Part shown: in pieces, positions 1-6,715 of the stretch | How the letters are laid out: each line of letters begins with the position of its first letter | Position numbering within the stretch: position 1 is the stretch's first letter | NCBI GenBank assembly: GCA_947380915.1 | Contig: CANCSY010000134.1 | Span: 1 to 8,292 of the forward strand | Direction: 5' to 3' | From: Beijerinckiaceae bacterium | Lineage (GTDB): Bacteria; Pseudomonadota; Alphaproteobacteria; Rhizobiales; Beijerinckiaceae | Length of the DNA: 8,292 nt | Notes under the pieces: generated by a model | What the model saw: the letters and a program-made list of their open reading frames with translations, nothing else | What the model was told of the DNA's origin: nothing | The model's database searches: none | Made by a program: the position numbers and the translations under genes

Positions 1-718
1 CCTTCAGCTTTTCCATGAACAGGGCCGTCGTGGGCATGGAGGGGGCGTCGAGCAGGATGCGAGTGCGGCCGAAGGCGTCGGGGCTCGCTTGCGCCAGCTG
101 GGCCTGCATGGAGGCCATGGTGAAGACATAGGGGCTGTCGCGGGTGTTGGCGGCGGCAGGCTGCAACCCCTCCCAAAGGTCAAGAAACATGGGCTCCAGC
201 AGCTGCACCAGCGGCACGTCGAGATAGTCGATCCAGTAGCCCGGCGCCGAGCCCTCATTGCCATGGCCATGCCAGCTCATGCCCGGCGTCAGCAGCACAT
301 CGCCCGGCTCCATGTCGATGCGCACCCCATCCACGATGGTGTAGCAATTGTCGGCCACATCCAGCACCAGCCGCAGGGCGTTGGGCGAATGGCGATGGGT
401 GCGCGCCTTCTCGCCGGGCAGCAGCATCTGATAGGCGCTGACGAGGGTGCGCAGGGTGGCGTAATGGTTGCCCTCGATGGGGTTAACCATGAAGAGGTTG
501 CGCCGCTCCGCCTGTTCGGCGTCGATCAGGCGGCCTGCGGCGTCGAGCCCGGCCCTGGCCGCCGCCCAGCGCCAGACCATGGGCTTGAAGTCCGTGCGCG
601 GCTCTTTCCACAGGGAGGGCTCGTGCTTGTTCCACCCCGCCATGAAGTCCAGCGGGTCAAGCTGGCGGCGCAGGTCGTCGAGATTGGCTGACTTGGCGAG
701 GGCGGCAAGGTCGGTCAT
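1..718 (-). CDS. Gentisate 1,2-dioxygenase-like cupin, C-terminus cut by window edge
   Basis: This frame is open from the ATG at 718 to the left edge, giving 239 residues of a family that is usually about 340-370 aa, so the second cupin domain is largely missing. The family uses Fe(II) and O2 to open the ring of gentisate (or salicylate or 1-hydroxy-2-naphthoate) in the cytoplasm. Visible motifs are AERRNLFMVNP (residues 70-80), the metal motif HRH at 108-110 followed by ALR with Arg116, PGD at 138-140, and WHGHGNEG at 149-156 with His150 as likely third iron ligand and His152 beside it. WIDYLD at 162-167 carries Asp164, which I align by memory with the Asp that contacts the gentisate 5-hydroxyl. 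The usual WHDHGN motif has Gly in place of Asp here. An AGAGG ribosome site lies 8 nt upstream (727-731). An in-frame ATG at 745 with a weaker AGGA site is an alternative start that would add nine residues. The gene is divergent from the catabolic operon and probably controlled with it. Family membership is firm; the exact substrate is open. Confidence 0.85.
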   Translation of the reverse strand, partial: MTDLAALAKSANLDDLRRQLDPLDFMAGWNKHEPSLWKEPRTDFKPMVWRWAAARAGLDAAGRLIDAEQAERRNLFMVNPIEGNHYATLRTLVSAYQMLLPGEKARTHRHSPNALRLVLDVADNCYTIVDGVRIDMEPGDVLLTPGMSWHGHGNEGSAPGYWIDYLDVPLVQLLEPMFLDLWEGLQPAAANTRDSPYVFTMASMQAQLAQASPDAFGRTRILLDAPSMPTTALFMEKLK

Positions 719-850
719 GGGTGAATCCTCTGGGGCTGCCCTCATTGCGCATTTTCCTGCGGATAGGTATGCCAAATGATAGACCGGCGCAGCCCCTTGC
801 AAAAGGGCGCAGCGTCATGAGGCCGGTACGCTGGCGAAGGGGAGGATAGA
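719..850. promoter_or_regulatory. Divergent promoter/operator region
   Basis: This 132-bp gap separates the cupin gene from the plus-strand operon, so both promoters should lie here. For the minus strand, a candidate is TATCAT (plus-strand 776-781) with TTGCAA (797-802) 15 bp upstream; the spacing is short. For the plus strand, TTGCGC at 745-750 and TATGCC at 768-773 are 17 bp apart but match consensus poorly. The plus-strand operon has a good GGAGG ribosome site at 841-845. The region also holds an imperfect inverted repeat and a short direct repeat, described separately. No regulator gene lies in the window, so the controlling protein is unknown. Individual promoter boxes are weak; the regulatory role of the gap rests mainly on gene orientation. 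Confidence 0.5.
786..813. repeat. Imperfect inverted repeat flanked by 8-bp direct repeats; possible operator
   Basis: The core at 792-808 (GCCCCTTGCAAAAGGGC) is a 17-nt inverted repeat: four G-C outer pairs, one mismatch, then two T-A pairs. It is bracketed by GGCGCAGC at 786-793 and again at 806-813, exactly 20 bp apart, about two helical turns. The element overlaps the candidate minus-strand -35 box. Its position in the divergent gap fits an operator for a dimeric regulator, but it may be chance or a weak hairpin. Confidence 0.35.
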
Positions 851-1885
851 ATGATCACTCGCAGGATCGCGATGGCGGGCGTTGTTTGCGCTGCGCTGAT
901 GACCATGGCGCCGCAGGCGCAGGCGCAGAGCGTGGCGGATTTCTACCATGGCAAGACCATCAGCCTCGTCATCGGCACCTCCGCAGGCAATGACTACGAT
1001 TTCCGTGGTCGCCTGATCGCCCGCTATATGGGCAAATATATTCCGGGCGAGCCCACCATCGTGCCGCGCAACATGCCCGGCGGCGGCGGCATCCAGGCGG
1101 GCAACTGGCTCGCCAAGATCGCCCCGCGTGACGGCACGGTGGTGCACATGATCATGCAGAACATGATGGCCGCCCAGGCGGTGAGCGGACCGGGCATCGA
1201 GTTCGACACCCGCAAATTCATCTGGCTGGGCAATACGACCAGCGCGCCCAATGTGGTCAACACCTGGCACACCACCGGCGTCACCTCGGTGGAGCAGGTC
1301 AAGACCCGCGAGGTGCTGCTGGGCGCCCCCATGGGCACCGCTGGCGCGCTTTATCCCGTGCTCATCAACACGGTGGCGGGAACAAAATTTCGTGTGGTCA
1401 CCGGCTATCCCGGCGGCAACGAGGTCAATCTGGCCATGGAGCGCGGCGAGGTCGAGGGGCGCGGCTCCAACTCCTGGGCCTCGTGGAAATCCACCAAGCC
1501 CGATTGGCTGAAGGACAAGAAGATCAACATTCTCGTTCAGGTGGCCCTCGTGCGCCATCCCGATCTGCCTGACGTGCCGCTGCTGATGGATCTGGCCACC
1601 AACGAGTCCGATCGCAAGCTACTCGAATTCTTCTCCTCCGACACGGATCTGTCGCGCTCGCTTGTGACCACGCAGGATGTGCCGCCCGAGCGGGTCGCCG
1701 CCCTGCGCAAGGCTTTCGACGCCATGGTGAAGGATCCCGAATTCCTCGCCGAGGCCGCCAGAGCCGCCATGGACATCAGCCCCGGCACGGGGGAAGCCTC
1801 CCAGAAGATCGCCGATTCCATCGTCAATACGCCGCCTGACATCGTGGCGCGCGCCAAGGCGCTGATCGAGGCGCCGGCCAAGTGA
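851..1885 (+). CDS. TctC/Bug-family periplasmic solute-binding protein (first copy)
   Basis: This 344-aa protein is a periplasmic ligand receptor of the tripartite tricarboxylate transporter (TctC/Bug) family, whose members bind carboxylates including aromatic acids such as terephthalate. A Sec signal peptide is clear: basic MITRR, a hydrophobic stretch at residues 6-20, and an AQA cleavage site near residue 25. The mature protein starts with DFYHGKTISLVIG, typical of the longer 'FY(K/H)GKTI' subgroup. The first ligand loop reads GTSAGNDYDFRGR (42-54, Asp50), followed by NMPGGGG (74-80). The loop has Asn where the second copy (5684-6706) has Gly. The start has GGAGG at 841-845, 5 nt upstream. 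It is the first gene of the operon; its stop overlaps the next gene's start by four bases. No TctA or TctB membrane subunits are nearby, as is common for Bug receptors. The ligand is unknown; a carboxylated aromatic is inferred from the neighbours. Confidence 0.88.
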   Translation: MITRRIAMAGVVCAALMTMAPQAQAQSVADFYHGKTISLVIGTSAGNDYDFRGRLIARYMGKYIPGEPTIVPRNMPGGGGIQAGNWLAKIAPRDGTVVHMIMQNMMAAQAVSGPGIEFDTRKFIWLGNTTSAPNVVNTWHTTGVTSVEQVKTREVLLGAPMGTAGALYPVLINTVAGTKFRVVTGYPGGNEVNLAMERGEVEGRGSNSWASWKSTKPDWLKDKKINILVQVALVRHPDLPDVPLLMDLATNESDRKLLEFFSSDTDLSRSLVTTQDVPPERVAALRKAFDAMVKDPEFLAEAARAAMDISPGTGEASQKIADSIVNTPPDIVARAKALIEAPAK

Positions 1886-4155
1886 CCGCATCGGCCGAAC
1901 AGGCGCTGTTGCGGGACAATGCAGCCCGCTTTGCGGAGCAATCCGCAGGGCTGGGCCTGCTCGGCCGCAAGCTCTTCGACGCCGCGCAACGGGAGGCCTG
2001 GTTGCAGGCGCTTGCTGCGGGCGCCTGGACGGGCCTGCGCGCCAGCGAAGACATCGGCGGCATGGACCTTTCCTGCCTCGATCTGACCATCGTAGTCGAA
2101 CAATTCGCCCGCAAGCTTCTACCCATATCCGCACCGCTGCTGGCGAGCGCGGGCCTGCTCCATGCGGGCGTCACCGATGCTGACACGGTGCTTGCGGGCC
2201 ACGCCACCGTTCTGCCCGCCTTGCAGAGCGCCGGCCTGCGTCCCGCGCCGGGCCATGGCAGCAAGCTCGAGGTGGCGGGGGACGGCTTTCGCCTGACCGG
2301 CTCCAAGCACGCAATCCCCGATGGCGCGAACGCCCGGGGCTTCATCGTCGATGTGAAGCTGGGGCGCGACCTCGCGCTGGTCTATCTGCCCCGCGACGCT
2401 GCGCAGCTTGACGTGATCTCAAGTGTGCTGGTCGATGGTCATGCGTCGGCTGACCTCGTTTTCAACAATGCGCCTGTGTCGGCTTCCCAGATCATGGCGC
2501 GCGGGGCTGAGGCCGAGGCGCTGCTGGATCGCCTGCGCTTCGCCGTGCAGATCGGTCTGGCGGCCGAATGTGTGGGCGCGGCGGCGGAGGTCTTCGACCG
2601 CACGCTCGTCTATCTGCGCACGCGCCGCCAGTTTGGCCGCACGCTCGGCGCCTTTCAGGCCTTGCAGCATCGCGCGGTCGACGCCTATGCGGATATCGAA
2701 CTCGCCCGCGCGCTGGTGAGCGAAGCCGCAATGCTCGCGGATCGCGGCCGTCCGGGCATGCTGGAGCTGATCGCCGCAGCGCGGGCGCGGGCGGGCGAGA
2801 TGGCCATGCGCGTGGCCAAATGGGCCGTGCAGATGCATGGCGCCATGGGCTTCACCGATGAAAGCGACATCGGCCTCTTCCTCAAGCGCATCATGGTCCT
2901 CACCCGCGTCTATCGCACCACGCAGGCCCATCGCACCCGCGTGGCCGAAAGTCTGTTTGAAGACGGCGCGCCCGATCTGTTCGATCTCTTCCGCTCCGAA
3001 AGCACTGAAGACGCCGCCTTTCGCCGCGAGGTGCGCGCCTTTCTTGACGAGCAACTGCCCGCCCATCTGTGCGACTTGCCCACCCGGCCGCAGATGGCCG
3101 ACGCCATGTGGTGGCACCAGACCCTCGCCAAGCGCGGCTGGATCGCGCCCTCCTGGCCCCGGGAACATGGCGGCATGGAGGCGAGCGTCGAACAAAGGCT
3201 CATCCTGTTCGAAGAGCTCGCCCACAAGGCGGCGCCCGAACTGTCGAGCCAGGCCATCAGCCATATCGGCCCGATCCTCATTCGCTTCGGCACGGCGGAG
3301 CAGAAGGCGACCTATCTGCCGGGCATGCTGGGCGGCGAGACCATCTGGTGCCAGGGCTATTCGGAGCCCAATTCCGGCTCCGATCTGGCCTCCCTCTCCA
3401 CCCGCGCAAGGCGCGAGGGCGACAGTTTCATCATCAATGGCCAGAAGATCTGGACCACCGGGGGCCATCACGCCCATTTCATGTTCGCGCTGGTGCGCAC
3501 CAATCCTGACGCCGCTGACCGGCGTGAGGGCATCAGCATGATCCTCATTGATCTCAATTCGAAAGGCGTGCGCCGACGCCCCATCCGCACCCTCACGGGC
3601 GAGGCGGAATTCGCAGAGATCTTCTTCGACGATGTGGCGGTTCCCGCCGGCAATATAGTGCTGGGCGTCGATCAGGGCTGGATGCTCGCCAATACGGTGC
3701 TGGAAGCCGAGCGCACGATGAGTTCATCGCCGCAGAAGGTGATCGTGATGCTCGACCGCGTTCGGCGCGTGGCGCGACAAACCGGCGCCTTCGAAGATTC
3801 CGCCTTCCGTGACCGCCTCGCCGGCGCCTATATCGACGCGCTGGCTTTTCAGGCCATGTTCACGGGCGTGCTGGCCGCCGTGCGCGCGGGAGAGCGGGCC
3901 GGGCCGCGCGCGTCCATTCTCAAGATCGTCAACGCCGAAGTCTCGCAGACGCTCGCCGACCTCATGCTGGAGGCTTCGGGCTCGCTGGGCATGGGCATCG
4001 AGCCGCTCCTGGCGGGCGAGCGCAGGGTGTCCGTAGGCCTGTCCTTCCTGCAGGCGCGGCGCCAGACCATCTATGGCGGCACATCGGAAATTCAACGCAA
4101 CATACTCGCCAAGCGCGTGCTCGATCTCGGCAACGAACCGAAACAACGCATGTGA
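1882..4155 (+). CDS. Fused double-domain acyl-CoA dehydrogenase
   Basis: At 757 aa this is twice the usual acyl-CoA dehydrogenase length (about 380-400). Such flavoenzymes put an alpha,beta double bond into acyl-CoA thioesters in the cytoplasm. The N-terminal half (about 1-365) has the RRQFGR segment (248-253) and MHGAMGFTDESDI (318-330), but neither the SEP-GSD flavin motif nor a Glu at the usual helix-G position. The C-terminal half (about 372-757) has WPREHGG (425-431), YSEPNSGSD (493-501), WTT (524-526), LEAERTM (607-613) with Glu610 as probable catalytic base, and YGGTSEIQRN (731-740), where the MCAD-type Glu is Gly; it lacks RxQFG. The two halves therefore look complementary, likely making one FAD site per chain, as in mycobacterial FadE26-FadE27 (ChsE4-ChsE5) and fused FadE34. 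Those act on bulky ring-bearing acyl-CoAs, so a cyclic or aryl-alkanoyl substrate is plausible. The GTG start at 1882 overlaps the receptor's stop (GTGA), with GAGG 10 nt upstream, suggesting translational coupling. The precise substrate is not deducible. Confidence 0.88.
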   Translation: MTASAEQALLRDNAARFAEQSAGLGLLGRKLFDAAQREAWLQALAAGAWTGLRASEDIGGMDLSCLDLTIVVEQFARKLLPISAPLLASAGLLHAGVTDADTVLAGHATVLPALQSAGLRPAPGHGSKLEVAGDGFRLTGSKHAIPDGANARGFIVDVKLGRDLALVYLPRDAAQLDVISSVLVDGHASADLVFNNAPVSASQIMARGAEAEALLDRLRFAVQIGLAAECVGAAAEVFDRTLVYLRTRRQFGRTLGAFQALQHRAVDAYADIELARALVSEAAMLADRGRPGMLELIAAARARAGEMAMRVAKWAVQMHGAMGFTDESDIGLFLKRIMVLTRVYRTTQAHRTRVAESLFEDGAPDLFDLFRSESTEDAAFRREVRAFLDEQLPAHLCDLPTRPQMADAMWWHQTLAKRGWIAPSWPREHGGMEASVEQRLILFEELAHKAAPELSSQAISHIGPILIRFGTAEQKATYLPGMLGGETIWCQGYSEPNSGSDLASLSTRARREGDSFIINGQKIWTTGGHHAHFMFALVRTNPDAADRREGISMILIDLNSKGVRRRPIRTLTGEAEFAEIFFDDVAVPAGNIVLGVDQGWMLANTVLEAERTMSSSPQKVIVMLDRVRRVARQTGAFEDSAFRDRLAGAYIDALAFQAMFTGVLAAVRAGERAGPRASILKIVNAEVSQTLADLMLEASGSLGMGIEPLLAGERRVSVGLSFLQARRQTIYGGTSEIQRNILAKRVLDLGNEPKQRM

Positions 4156-4184
4156 CTGCGGCGCAGGAATAAAAGGGGAAACAG

Positions 4185-5672
4185 ATGACCGACGACACCA
4201 GCAAATCCCACGACGACATCCAGCGCAGCTGGCTGGGACTCTACAATCGCCCCCATCGCGACCTGCGCGAGTTTCTGGAACGCGCCGAACGCGCCGGCGA
4301 AATCGTGCGCGCCTCGGGCATTGACTGGAATCTGGAAATGGGCGCGCTGGCGGAGATCGTCAATCATCGCCGCGCAGAGGCGCCCGCCATCCTGTTCGAG
4401 GATATCGATGGCTATCCCAAGGGCTATCGCGCTGTCTCGGGCCTGTCCAATTCTTCAAAGCGCCTCGCGCTGACGCTGGGCTTTCCCGAGCCGCGCTCGG
4501 CCATTGATGTGGTGCAGGCCTATCGCGACCGCATGAAGGTGCATCGCCCCATTCCGCCGAAGGTCGTGGCCCATGGTCCCGTGCTGGAGAATATCCAGCG
4601 CGACGACGACGTGAATCTCTGGACCTTTCCCGTGCCCTTCCTCCATGAGAAGGATGGCGGGCGCTATATCGGCACCGATGATCTCGTCATCATGCGCGAT
4701 CCCGAAGGCGGCTGGGTCAATGCGGCCACCTATCGCGTGATGGTGCATGACGAGAAGACGGCGGGCATCTGGATTTCGCCGGGCAAGCAGGGCCGCCAGA
4801 TCCGCGACAAATATTTCAAGCAGGGCAAGCCCTGTCCCGTGCTCATCTGCTGCGGGCAGGATCCGCTGCTGTTTCTCGCCGCTAATCACGAAGTGCGCTA
4901 CGGCGTGTCGGAAATCGACTATGCGGGCGGCCATCGCGGCGAGCCTTTCGAAGTGGTGATGAGCGAGGTTCATGGCCTGCCCATGCCCGCCCATGCGGAG
5001 ATCGTGCTCGAAGGCGTCATGTATCCCGACGATGTCCGCATGGAAGGACCGTTTGGCGAGTTCACCGGCTATTACGCCAGCGCCCCCAGCGAGCAGCCGG
5101 TGGTGCATGTCCAGCGCATCTATCATCGCAACGATCCCATCATGGGCATCGCCTGTCCCATGCGTCCGCCCACAGATGTGTCCTTCGGCAAATGCATCGT
5201 GAAGGCGGGCATGATCTGGGACGAGATGGAGCGCGCGGGCATCTCCGGCATCAAGGGCGTGTGGTGCCATGAGGCCGGCGTGGCGCGGCTCTTCAATGTC
5301 ATCTCCCTTAAGCAGGCCTATGGCGGCCATGCGAAACAGGCGCTGCTTGTGGCCGCGGGCTGTCAGTCCGGCGCCTATGTGGGCCGCTTCACCATCGTGG
5401 TGGATGAGGACATCGATCCCACCGACATGTTCAGCGTCATCTGGGCCATGTCGACGCGCTGCGATCCGTCCGAAGACATCGACTTCATCCGCCGCATGTG
5501 GAGCGGGCCGCTCGATCCCATGGCGCCGAAAACCAACATGACCTCGCGCGCGCTGATCGACGCCTGCCGTCCCTTCGAGCGGTTGAAGGATTTCCCCGAG
5601 GTCGCCAGCGCCCCGCAGGATCTCATCGACCGCGTGGCTCAGAAATTCGCCCATGTCATCAATAAAATCTGA
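4185..5672 (+). CDS. UbiD-family prenylated-FMN-dependent decarboxylase
   Basis: This 495-aa protein is a full-length UbiD-family (de)carboxylase; the family removes or adds a carboxyl on aromatic, heteroaromatic or alpha,beta-unsaturated acids using prenylated FMN plus a divalent metal and K+. The start of the fold is DLREFLERAERAGEI (26-40). The cofactor/metal strand VNAATYRVMVHD (178-189) supplies Asn179 and Arg184, matching Asn168 and Arg173 of fungal Fdc1. The catalytic EGPFGEFTGYY (287-297) gives Glu287 and Glu292, matching Glu277 and Glu282 of Fdc1. The C-terminal dimerisation part is recognised by VVDEDIDPTD (405-414) and WAMSTRCDP (420-428). All main catalytic residues are present, so it should be active if the cofactor is supplied; no UbiX is in the window. 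AGGGG at 4174-4178 is its ribosome site, 29 nt after the dehydrogenase stop. Together with the Rieske gene downstream it suggests decarboxylation of a hydroxylated aromatic acid. It is unlikely to be the ubiquinone-pathway UbiD given the catabolic neighbours. Confidence 0.9.
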   Translation: MTDDTSKSHDDIQRSWLGLYNRPHRDLREFLERAERAGEIVRASGIDWNLEMGALAEIVNHRRAEAPAILFEDIDGYPKGYRAVSGLSNSSKRLALTLGFPEPRSAIDVVQAYRDRMKVHRPIPPKVVAHGPVLENIQRDDDVNLWTFPVPFLHEKDGGRYIGTDDLVIMRDPEGGWVNAATYRVMVHDEKTAGIWISPGKQGRQIRDKYFKQGKPCPVLICCGQDPLLFLAANHEVRYGVSEIDYAGGHRGEPFEVVMSEVHGLPMPAHAEIVLEGVMYPDDVRMEGPFGEFTGYYASAPSEQPVVHVQRIYHRNDPIMGIACPMRPPTDVSFGKCIVKAGMIWDEMERAGISGIKGVWCHEAGVARLFNVISLKQAYGGHAKQALLVAAGCQSGAYVGRFTIVVDEDIDPTDMFSVIWAMSTRCDPSEDIDFIRRMWSGPLDPMAPKTNMTSRALIDACRPFERLKDFPEVASAPQDLIDRVAQKFAHVINKI

Positions 5673-5683
5673 GGGAGGCGTAT

Positions 5684-6706
5684 GTGAATAAAACCCTTCT
5701 GTCCCTGGCTCTTTCAGCCTTTCTTTGCATGGGCGCGTCCGGCGCCCGCGCCGATGCGGTGGAGGATTTCTACAAGGGCCGCACCATCTCCATCGTGGTC
5801 GCGACCTCTTCGGGCGGCGCCTATGACATTCTGGCCCGCGTGCTCGCCAAACATATCGGCAAGCACATTCCCGGCAAGCCCTCGGTGAATGTGAAGAACA
5901 TGCCGGGCGGCGGGGGAATCGTCGGCACGAACTGGCTCTACAACGTGGCCGAGAAGGACGGAACCGTGATCGGCGCCCTGCTCAATATCGGCCCGCTGGA
6001 GCAGGCCTTCGGCACGGAGGGCCTGCGCTATGACGCGCGCAAGTTCACTTATCTGGGCTCCTCCGACCCTGACACGGGCTTCCTCGCCCTGTGGAATACG
6101 GCGCCGGTCAATTCGCTGGATGACCTGCGCAAGACCGAAATGACCGTGGCGACTTCTGGGCCATCTTCATCGCCAGCGTTTTTCGCCCGGCTGCAGAACG
6201 AAGTGCTGAAGTTCAAGCTCAAGATGATCTCGGGCTATCCCGGCCAGAACGAGGCCCTCATGGCCATGGAGCAGGGCGAGGTGAACGGCTATCCCAGCAT
6301 CTTCTATTCGAGCCTCACTTCCTTCAAGCCCCAATGGGTGAAGGACAAGATCATCAAGCTCATGGTGCAGTTCGGCTCGCGCACGCGCCCCGAATTCCCT
6401 GATGTGCCCTCCATGATGGATCATGTGAGCGATCCCGAGGATCGCCTGCTCGCCCAGGCGGGCTTCGCCCTCACCGATATCGGCCGGCCCTATGTGCTGC
6501 CGCCCGGCGTTCCGGAGGATCGCGCCGCCGCCATCAAGACCGCCATGCGCGCCACCTTCGCCGATCCGGCCTTTTTGACCGACGCCCGCCAGGCGGGACT
6601 GCAAGTCGATGCGCCGCAGACCGCAGAAGATGTGCAAGCCATCGTCGATCGGGTGTATAAGATGCCCCCAAGAGTGATCGAGCGCCTCAAGGCGCTCAAG
6701 CAATAG
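5684..6706 (+). CDS. TctC/Bug-family periplasmic solute-binding protein (second copy)
   Basis: This 340-aa protein is a paralogue of the receptor at 851-1885 and shares its layout: DFYKGRTISIVVA at the mature N-terminus, a ligand loop TSSGGAYDILAR (41-52, Asp48), NMPGGGG (72-78), a SGYPGQNEALMAMEQGEV segment around 218-236, and a PEFPDVPSMMD stretch. The signal peptide (MNKTLLSLALSAFLCM, then ARA) is probably cleaved after residue 23. The GTG start at 5684 has a strong GGGAGG ribosome site at 5673-5678 with a 5-nt spacer, and it follows the UbiD stop by only 11 nt; an overlapping ATG at 5682 is out of frame (ATGTGA). The ligand loop differs from the first copy (GGAYD against GNDYD, and ILAR against FRGR), so the two probably bind different or differently substituted carboxylates. 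No transporter membrane subunits are visible. A strong hairpin sits in its last codons. The family call is firm; the ligand is unknown. Confidence 0.88.
   Translation: MNKTLLSLALSAFLCMGASGARADAVEDFYKGRTISIVVATSSGGAYDILARVLAKHIGKHIPGKPSVNVKNMPGGGGIVGTNWLYNVAEKDGTVIGALLNIGPLEQAFGTEGLRYDARKFTYLGSSDPDTGFLALWNTAPVNSLDDLRKTEMTVATSGPSSSPAFFARLQNEVLKFKLKMISGYPGQNEALMAMEQGEVNGYPSIFYSSLTSFKPQWVKDKIIKLMVQFGSRTRPEFPDVPSMMDHVSDPEDRLLAQAGFALTDIGRPYVLPPGVPEDRAAAIKTAMRATFADPAFLTDARQAGLQVDAPQTAEDVQAIVDRVYKMPPRVIERLKALKQ
6680..6697 (+). other. Perfect 7-bp stem-loop in the last codons of the second receptor gene
   Basis: GAGCGCC (6680-6686) pairs perfectly with GGCGCTC (6691-6697) around a TCAA loop. It ends 6 nt before the stop codon and about 19 nt before the Rieske start. 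No T-run follows, so it is not a standard intrinsic terminator. It could tune mRNA decay or translation between the receptor and the Rieske gene, or simply reflect the codons for ERLKAL. Confidence 0.4.
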
Positions 6707-6715
6707 AGACCAGCG

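Noticed and set aside
89..691. A 200-codon plus-strand open frame at the left end.
   Set aside because: It is the antisense shadow of the cupin gene, whose minus-strand frame carries the HRH and WHGHGNEG motifs and a ribosome site.
2419..3477. A 352-codon minus-strand open frame within the fused dehydrogenase.
   Set aside because: The plus-strand frame has dehydrogenase motifs throughout this stretch; the minus frame is low-complexity in composition and has no motif.
1882..4155. The idea that the 757-aa dehydrogenase is an artefact of a lost stop codon between two genes.
   Set aside because: The halves have complementary rather than duplicate motifs, the linker around 360-380 continues without oddities, and fused relatives such as FadE34 are known, so a genuine fusion is more likely.
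4455..5654. A 399-codon minus-strand open frame opposite the UbiD gene.
   Set aside because: It is antisense to a gene with intact UbiD catalytic motifs, has biased composition and shows no recognisable domain.
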